From the NCBI GenBank assembly GCA_021741795.1, contig JAIOXC010000044.1, forward strand, positions 1-10,421: 10,421 nucleotides of DNA, in the 5' to 3' direction. This DNA is from Ilumatobacteraceae bacterium. GTDB taxonomy: Bacteria > Actinomycetota > Acidimicrobiia > Acidimicrobiales > Ilumatobacteraceae. The notes beneath the pieces are model-generated. The model was given only the letters and a program-made list of their open reading frames with translations. It was not told the DNA's origin and ran no database searches. Below are positions 6,363 through 10,421 of this stretch, in pieces (position 1 is the stretch's first letter; every line of letters begins with the position of its first letter). A program made the translations under genes and the position numbers.

Positions 6363-7049
6363 GTGTCTTACAAAGTGTTATTCATTGAAGATGATCCATC
6401 GATTCGACAGGTGATTTCTGCAGCACTCGAAATTGAAGGATACGTTGTGCACCAATTTCCAGACGGCGAAAGTGCCATCGCCGAAATTACCCACATTGAA
6501 CCTGATGTCGCGATCATAGATCTTCGACTCCCTGGCATCAACGGGTTAGAAGTTGTCCGAACCATTAGGCCAATGACGCATGCACCACTTGTCATACTGA
6601 CTGCTTTTGGAGACTCCCACGACGTCGTTGCAGCACTGGAAGCAGGTGCCGATGACTTCCTCAGTAAACCAATCGCGAACAAGGAGCTTGCCGCCAGAAT
6701 TCGCGCCGTTCTTCGCCGGAATCGCCCACCAATAAATGAAACAACTGAAACGAGTGAATTTCGATACGAGAATTTGGTGCTTTCTCCTCTTCGGCGCGAA
6801 GCATCAATTGATGGCCAGTTATTAGAAATCACCAACACTGAATTCCTTGTGTTGCTTGAGCTGATGAGAATCAGCCCAAATGCCGCAACTCGCCAAGATT
6901 TACTTGAAAAAGTTTGGGGCTACGACTACTTAGGAGACTCCCGATTGATTGATATGCAGATATATCGTCTTCGCGGCAAGCTAGCCAAGTACGGGCTGAA
7001 GGACCACCTCATCACGGTTCGCGGACATGGATTCAAACTTGCTAAATAA
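6363..7049 (+). CDS. mtrA: OmpR/PhoB-family response regulator, MtrA-like
   Basis: A 228-aa cytoplasmic DNA-binding regulator. Receiver domain, residues 1-118: acidic pocket E9/D10/D11, phospho-acceptor D53 (IIDLRLPG), switch T80 (ILTAF), and K102 (DDFLSKP). Winged-helix output domain, about 132-228: LEITNTEFLVLLELM, the LLEKVWGYDYLGDSRLIDMQIYRLR recognition region, and ITVRGHGFKLAK at the wing. The VWGY...DSRL(I/V) segment and the gene order regulator-kinase-GerMN lipoprotein are those of actinobacterial mtrAB-lpqB, where MtrA governs cell-envelope, division and osmotic genes. The symbol rests on that synteny. GTG at 6363 is the only sensible start (no Shine-Dalgarno; CAGACT ends 6 nt upstream, possibly a weak -10 for a leaderless mRNA). 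It overlaps the kinase gene by 23 bp. A GTNAC-type box upstream suggests autoregulation. Confidence 0.88.
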   Translation: MSYKVLFIEDDPSIRQVISAALEIEGYVVHQFPDGESAIAEITHIEPDVAIIDLRLPGINGLEVVRTIRPMTHAPLVILTAFGDSHDVVAALEAGADDFLSKPIANKELAARIRAVLRRNRPPINETTETSEFRYENLVLSPLRREASIDGQLLEITNTEFLVLLELMRISPNAATRQDLLEKVWGYDYLGDSRLIDMQIYRLRGKLAKYGLKDHLITVRGHGFKLAK

Positions 7050-8439
7050 TTTGATCAAGAACGCCCTGAATCGGGCAACGTTAAGAACAAAAGCAGTACT
7101 GACAGGGTTGATAATTGCACTCTCAATCTCGACAGTCACTTCACTAGCAATCTTTCAGATTGCAGAGTCTTATTTGACTAATCAAAGAATTGCAATCGCA
7201 ACAAGCCAGGTCTCAGTCGCTTCACGCCTGGTTGCGCAGGCAATTTACGATGGCAATACCCCACTGGATTCGCTTCTCACTGCATCAAACACGTTCCCAA
7301 ATTCCCAAACCGCAATCCGTCAAAACGATGAATGGTTTGTGTCAAAAGCAGGATTTGACATTGAAGAAATACCTGATGAGGTCATCAGTCTTGTCACCCA
7401 AGGCAGTCCAGCTAGATCAATAATCATGTTCGGAGAAAACCCTGCAATTGCAATTGGAATTCCTATCTCGATTAACGATGTAGCCAAGTACCAATTCGTT
7501 GGTGTGGTGCCGACTCTTGAACTGCAACGAACTCTCAGCCTGCTACAAAACGTCTTACTCGCAGGCGTCACCTTCTCATCTGTTGGCGGAGTATTCGTAG
7601 GATTCTGGCTATCGCGTCGCGTCTCTGAACCACTTCACGATGTCAGTGAAGCGGCGCAACGAATTGCCTTTGGGGATTTAACCATGCAAATCGCCACCCC
7701 ATCCGAGCCAGACCTTAAAAATATTGCCGACACGTTTAATTTTATGACCAAGTCGCTGCAAAATCGGATAGCACGAGAAGCGCGATTTGGAGCTGTTGTA
7801 AGCCACGAACTTAAGTCACCACTCACTGCAATCCGCGGAGCAACTGATCTCTTGGATGGTATGCGTAGTGAGTTACCGAAAAAGGCAACGCTCAGCATTG
7901 ACATTCTTAGCGAGAGGGTGCGTTACTTTGAGAGAATCTTGAATGACCTGATTGAAATTTCACGATATGAATCAGGCACCGTGCAGGCGAACTTGGAAGA
8001 GTTAGCAATTCAACCACTGCTCAATGCTTTGCTTAATCGAAATCAGCGCGCCGAAATTCGACTCATTGACTCAAGCACCACCAAACACTCAATTGTTCTT
8101 GTCGACTCAAAGCGATTTCAGCAAATATTTGAGAACCTTGTAGCAAATGCTGACGCCTACGCACATGGTCTAAGTGCAATCAGAATTGAAGAAATGGAAG
8201 AGAAAATCGTTATTCACTTTGACGACTCAGGTATTGGTATTTCTAACGACATTGAGCATGTGATTTTTGATCCGTTCTTTCGAGCACCCCAACATTCTGC
8301 ACATCCGGGTTCCGGGCTCGGCCTCACTATTTCTAAAGAACATGCCAACATCATGGGCGGCGACTTAGTTGTCTCGAAGAGTCCAGACGGTGGCGCTCGA
8401 TTCAGCTTGCATCTTCGGCGACCGAAGGACAATTCGTGA
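7027..8439 (+). CDS. mtrB: Membrane sensor histidine kinase, MtrB-like
   Basis: A 470-aa kinase, the presumed partner of the preceding regulator. It has a short cytoplasmic N-terminus, TM1 at about 22-45, an extracytoplasmic sensor of about 125 residues (46-172), TM2 at about 173-195, and a HAMP domain at about 196-248 (SRRVSEPLHDVSEAAQRIAFGDL). The HisKA H-box is VVSHELKSPLTAIRG with phospho-His260. The ATPase domain has the N-box ENLVANADAYA (N370, N374), the G1 box DDSGIGI (399-405), the F box FDPFF (414-418) and the G2 box GSGLGLTISK (428-437). All catalytic motifs are intact. ATG 7027 lies inside the regulator gene (23-bp overlap), implying translational coupling. An in-frame TTG at 7051 is a less likely alternative. 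The short sensor is not a PAS or CACHE domain that I can recognise. The 3' end overlaps the lipoprotein gene by 4 bp. Confidence 0.88.
   Translation: MDSNLLNNLIKNALNRATLRTKAVLTGLIIALSISTVTSLAIFQIAESYLTNQRIAIATSQVSVASRLVAQAIYDGNTPLDSLLTASNTFPNSQTAIRQNDEWFVSKAGFDIEEIPDEVISLVTQGSPARSIIMFGENPAIAIGIPISINDVAKYQFVGVVPTLELQRTLSLLQNVLLAGVTFSSVGGVFVGFWLSRRVSEPLHDVSEAAQRIAFGDLTMQIATPSEPDLKNIADTFNFMTKSLQNRIAREARFGAVVSHELKSPLTAIRGATDLLDGMRSELPKKATLSIDILSERVRYFERILNDLIEISRYESGTVQANLEELAIQPLLNALLNRNQRAEIRLIDSSTTKHSIVLVDSKRFQQIFENLVANADAYAHGLSAIRIEEMEEKIVIHFDDSGIGISNDIEHVIFDPFFRAPQHSAHPGSGLGLTISKEHANIMGGDLVVSKSPDGGARFSLHLRRPKDNS
8424..8429 (+). promoter_or_regulatory. Ribosome binding site of the GerMN lipoprotein
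   Basis: GAAGGA lies 6 nt before the GTG at 8436, inside the kinase gene. It supports that start and the GTGA 4-bp stop/start overlap typical of tightly coupled genes. Confidence 0.65.
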
Positions 8440-8999
8440 ACAAATCTAGCTTCTTCCTTGCTGCAGTTTTCCTATCTTCGTGTGGGTTTAACGCGAATTC
8501 GTCAGTCGAACTTCTTGATGAAGCGAATTACTCAATTTCAATCTCCTCGCCCCCATCAACGAACTCACCGCCAAATCAATTACAGGAAAGCGTCGTCGTC
8601 TATCTCATTTCGGGCTCTGGTTTGCGAACTCAATCCCTGATTGTTCCATCACCAATCACCGCCGAAACCGTGATTACTGCGCTTAATGGACCGTTTGATG
8701 AAAATGTAACGGCGCGGGGTTTGCGAACCGGCTTTTATGAGTCCTCGGATTTGATCACTAGCGTCTCAGCCACTGAGTCGGAAGCAACTATTGACTTGAG
8801 TGAATCTTTCACAGAGCTAGCAGGCGATGAGCAACTTCTTATCCTCGGTCAGATTGTGTTATCTATCATTGCCAACACAGAGATCACCTCTATCAATTTC
8901 ACAAGCAACAACATTGCGATCAAGATTCCGAATGCGAACGGACAGATAATCCAGGGCTCTGCTCAAAGAGCCGATTTTGTTGACCTTGTGACCAGATGA
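8436..8999 (+). CDS. Minimal LpqB-like lipoprotein with GerMN domain
   Basis: A 187-aa predicted lipoprotein. MNKSSFFLAAVFLSSC has a short signal sequence and an L-S-S-C lipobox (Cys16). A low-complexity Ser/Pro linker (about 34-50) leads to one GerMN-type domain (about 51-187): VVVYLISGSGLRTQSLIV, ETVITALNGP, SVSATESEATIDLSESFTELAGDEQLLILGQIVLSIIAN, INFTSNNIAIKIPNANG. In mycobacteria and corynebacteria the third gene of the mtrAB operon encodes LpqB, a lipoprotein of nearly 600 residues with GerMN and beta-propeller parts that modulates MtrB. This one keeps the position, lipobox and GerMN but has no propeller. It is translationally coupled to the kinase (GTGA overlap) and likely acts on the outer membrane face next to the sensor. 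Domain call good; function by synteny. Confidence 0.78.
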   Translation: MNKSSFFLAAVFLSSCGFNANSSVELLDEANYSISISSPPSTNSPPNQLQESVVVYLISGSGLRTQSLIVPSPITAETVITALNGPFDENVTARGLRTGFYESSDLITSVSATESEATIDLSESFTELAGDEQLLILGQIVLSIIANTEITSINFTSNNIAIKIPNANGQIIQGSAQRADFVDLVTR

Positions 9000-9021
9000 T
9001 TATGAATGAATTCCGTCTGAG

Positions 9022-9037
9022 GTCACAACGGGGTCAC
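9022..9037 (+). promoter_or_regulatory. GTNAC-N6-GTNAC direct-repeat box (exact), no obvious target gene
   Basis: GTCAC-AACGGG-GTCAC is the most regular copy of the motif in the window. It lies 23 bp after the lipoprotein stop and before the tRNA remnant. No credible gene start is downstream of it on either strand within 110 bp. Unlike the other boxes, its centre is GC-rich. Confidence 0.4.
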
Positions 9038-9061
9038 AAACCACACAGACTGAGTGACATC

Positions 9062-9078
9062 CGGTAGCAGTGCTACCG
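9062..9078. terminator. Hairpin between convergent genes (possible U-less terminator)
   Basis: CGGTAGC-AGT-GCTACCG is a perfect 7-bp stem with a 3-nt loop, lying 62 bp after the lipoprotein stop and 72 bp before the SDR stop. No T-run follows on either strand, so termination is plausible but not shown by the sequence. Confidence 0.4.
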
Positions 9079-9143
9079 ACACCATCCCATACACCGACTG
9101 CCTATACAAACTTCACATACATCAACATTCGCTGCTGACTTGT

Positions 9144-9188
9144 CTTCGGATCAGAGGGTTGGCGGTTCGAGTCCGTCCGAGCGCACCA
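9144..9188 (+). repeat. Partial tRNA-Arg copy: 3' half, candidate attachment-site duplicate
   Basis: 45 nt corresponding to the anticodon loop, 3' anticodon strand, variable loop, whole T arm, 3' acceptor strand, discriminator and CCA of the tRNA-Arg at 3590-3665, in the same orientation (compare 3621-3665). 42 of 45 positions agree. The differences are a compensated base-pair swap in the T stem (G-C to C-G) and the discriminator (G to A). No 5' half is present, so it is not a functional tRNA. This is the pattern left when an element integrates into a tRNA 3' end and displaces the original end. Confidence 0.85.
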
Positions 9189-10134
9189 CTTTGTTTAAAG
9201 CCTTGAGCGTGCTCCCCGATGGAACACTTTGCCGCACAACTCCCCCCGGGAAAAATGCTTGAGTGTCAGAACGTTCATTGATTTCGGCAAATGTTTGCTC
9301 CAATTCTTCTGGCGTCCAGGCTTCGTGTGTTGTCCAATCTTGCTCAACGCTGAATGACCGATAGATCGCCACATCTGGGCCTTCAATAGCAAATACTCGA
9401 CCCGTGAACCGACACAATGAACTTGCCAGATACACCACGAGTGGCGCAACGTGTTCGGGTGCGTGTCGATCAAACCCTTCGACTTTCGGCATCATCGCAA
9501 GAACTGTTGGTGATTCGTTCACCATCCTTGTTCGTGCACAAGGCGCAACTGCATTTACACGCACACCAAGTCGAGCAAGTTCTTGTGCATGGCTCACAGT
9601 GAGTGCAGCAATTGCCGACTTAGTTGCGCCATACACACCAGCACCAGTAGTCGGGTGCAGACCAGCTGCCGACGTTGTATTGACAATCGCTCGATGAGCC
9701 TCTGCACCAACCTCATTCCAATAAGCCGCAGCAAAATGACTGACTGCCAATGTGCCTTTTAAGTGCACACCGATTTGCGAATCAACGTCTTGTTCAGTGA
9801 GATCCACAAGAGACGAAGGCCGATTGTTGCCGGCGTTATTAACAACAATGTCAAGACGACCAAAATGCTGTGTCGCTGTTTCAATTATCGACTTTGCACC
9901 GTCCCAGTCAGCGACGCTTGCGGTGTTCGCTACTGCTTCTCCGCCGAGTGAGATTATTTCATCAACAACCCGATCAGCAGAGCTTGACTCCATTCGTTCG
10001 CCGTCCACGCTTGCGCCGAAGTCGTTAACAATCACTGCTGCGCCATTGAGGGCAAAAGCGATTGCATACTCACGCCCAAGACCACTGCCAGCACCAGTAA
10101 CGACTGCAACCTTGCCCTCAAGAAGTCTCATCAC
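9151..10134 (-). CDS. SDR-family NAD(P)-dependent oxidoreductase with tRNA-derived C-terminal tail
   Basis: A 327-aa classical short-chain dehydrogenase. It has the cofactor motif TGAGSGLG (13-20), NDFGA after beta 2 (37-41), NNAG (99-102), catalytic Ser at NTTSAAG (about 155) and Y168-x-x-x-K172. VRVNAVAPCARTRM follows, where family members usually have a PG motif. It resembles the dehydrogenase units of MFE-2/17beta-HSD4-like enzymes acting on acyl-CoA or steroid-type substrates, but the substrate is not determinable. Its length beyond the core (about 255-310) fits that group. Residues 316-327 (ending SDGLEPPTL) are encoded by the antisense strand of the tRNA-Arg remnant, so the natural C-terminus has probably been replaced. 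GTG 10134 and ATG 10131 are adjacent candidate starts. TACGGT ends 6 nt before the GTG, suggesting a leaderless start at the GTG. Confidence 0.85.
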   Translation of the reverse strand: MMRLLEGKVAVVTGAGSGLGREYAIAFALNGAAVIVNDFGASVDGERMESSSADRVVDEIISLGGEAVANTASVADWDGAKSIIETATQHFGRLDIVVNNAGNNRPSSLVDLTEQDVDSQIGVHLKGTLAVSHFAAAYWNEVGAEAHRAIVNTTSAAGLHPTTGAGVYGATKSAIAALTVSHAQELARLGVRVNAVAPCARTRMVNESPTVLAMMPKVEGFDRHAPEHVAPLVVYLASSLCRFTGRVFAIEGPDVAIYRSFSVEQDWTTHEAWTPEELEQTFAEINERSDTQAFFPGGVVRQSVPSGSTLKALNKVVRSDGLEPPTL

Positions 10135-10140
10135 TTACAT

Positions 10141-10162
10141 ACCGTAATAAACGCATTACGGT
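10141..10162. promoter_or_regulatory. 8-bp perfect inverted repeat carrying divergent -10 elements
   Basis: ACCGTAAT-N6-ATTACGGT. Each arm contains TACGGT reading outward. On the minus strand it ends 6 nt before the SDR GTG (10134). On the plus strand it ends 8 nt before the GTG at 10171. The repeat could be a repressor operator covering two divergent -10 regions. A rho-independent terminator is unlikely, since no gene on either strand ends here. Confidence 0.5.
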
Positions 10163-10170
10163 TTTACACG

Positions 10171-10421
10171 GTGAATACCTCGATGAAGTGGGTGACGTGG
10201 GATCAGGCAACGATCGCCGCAATCGCTTGCCTCTTTACCGTTTTCGCGCTCCGCCAGTTCTCGCACAACAAGCTCCGCAGCGTCATTATTGCTTGGTGCA
10301 CAGAATTGGCACTGATTTCAGGTCTCTACACACTGTGGCGTCTCGCAATGACGCTCCCCCTCGACCACGCGCCAGGGGCGATCGAACGAGCCAGGCAAAT
10401 CAATCGACTGCAACAGTGGTT
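10171..10421 (+). CDS. Membrane protein N-terminus, possibly PAP2 phosphatase family (3' end outside window)
   Basis: Open to the window edge, 83 complete codons. The GTG start is followed by two hydrophobic segments: residues about 12-27 (ATIAAIACLFTVFAL) and about 37-60 (VIIAWCTELALISGLYTLWRLAM). A polar stretch follows (LPLDHAPGAIERARQINRLQQW). Aromatic-Arg after a second helix, followed by A...A..I..L, recalls the N-terminus of actinobacterial PAP2/inositol-phosphorylceramide-synthase-like membrane proteins, but the catalytic motifs would lie beyond the window, so this is a weak call. ATG 10183 is an alternative start. The GTG at 10171 is favoured because TACGGT ends 8 nt upstream and there is no Shine-Dalgarno sequence. 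It is divergent from the SDR gene across the inverted repeat. Confidence 0.6.
   Translation, partial: MNTSMKWVTWDQATIAAIACLFTVFALRQFSHNKLRSVIIAWCTELALISGLYTLWRLAMTLPLDHAPGAIERARQINRLQQW

Noticed and set aside
3666..9143. Mobile-element genes (integrase, transposase, recombinase) inside the tRNA-bounded segment
   Set aside because: None is encoded there. All main frames are accounted for by other families, so the island idea rests on the tRNA duplication and composition only.
9100..9188. Possible complete second tRNA-Arg
   Set aside because: No 5' acceptor strand, D arm or 5' anticodon strand can be placed upstream of 9144. Only a scrambled CTGACTT resemblance remains.

Overview
The window looks like chromosome from an aquatic, moderate-GC actinobacterium, most likely class Acidimicrobiia. 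Three things suggest this: an MtrA/MtrB/LpqB-type operon, a GT81 glucosyl-3-phosphoglycerate synthase-like gene, and several start codons placed about 6-8 nt after a -10-like hexamer, as in leaderless actinobacterial mRNAs. This assignment is inference; no 16S or other marker gene is present.

Layout. 1-652 is the 3' part of guaB (IMP dehydrogenase). 698-1667 is a two-gene unit: a leaderless 58-codon ORF overlapping a DUF952-GNAT fusion. 1680-2432 (minus) is a SIMPL-domain lipoprotein, divergent by only 16 bp from a winged-helix SAM methyltransferase (2449-3552). A complete tRNA-Arg(UCG) lies at 3590-3665. After it come a 59-aa membrane microprotein (3747-3926), a secreted three-repeat Ig-like protein (4043-5341, minus), a GpgS-like glycosyltransferase (5404-6228, minus), and the operon of response regulator, histidine kinase and minimal GerMN lipoprotein (6363-8999, plus). 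A 45-nt copy of the tRNA-Arg 3' half lies at 9144-9188. An SDR dehydrogenase (9151-10134, minus) reads into that tRNA copy, and a probable membrane protein (10171 onward) runs off the window.

Two pieces of structure go beyond the gene list. First, the 5.5 kb between the intact tRNA-Arg and its partial 3' copy looks like a segment inserted at a tRNA gene, although no integrase is visible. Spot counts suggest lower GC inside it than on the left flank. Second, direct repeats of the type GTNAC-N6-GTNAC (11-bp period) occur in intergenic DNA at 5403 and 9022 (exact), and at 6284 and 3686 (degenerate). This resembles sites bound by MtrA/GlnR-type OmpR regulators, so the encoded regulator may control itself, the glycosyltransferase, the Ig-like protein and the microprotein as an envelope or osmotic-response unit.
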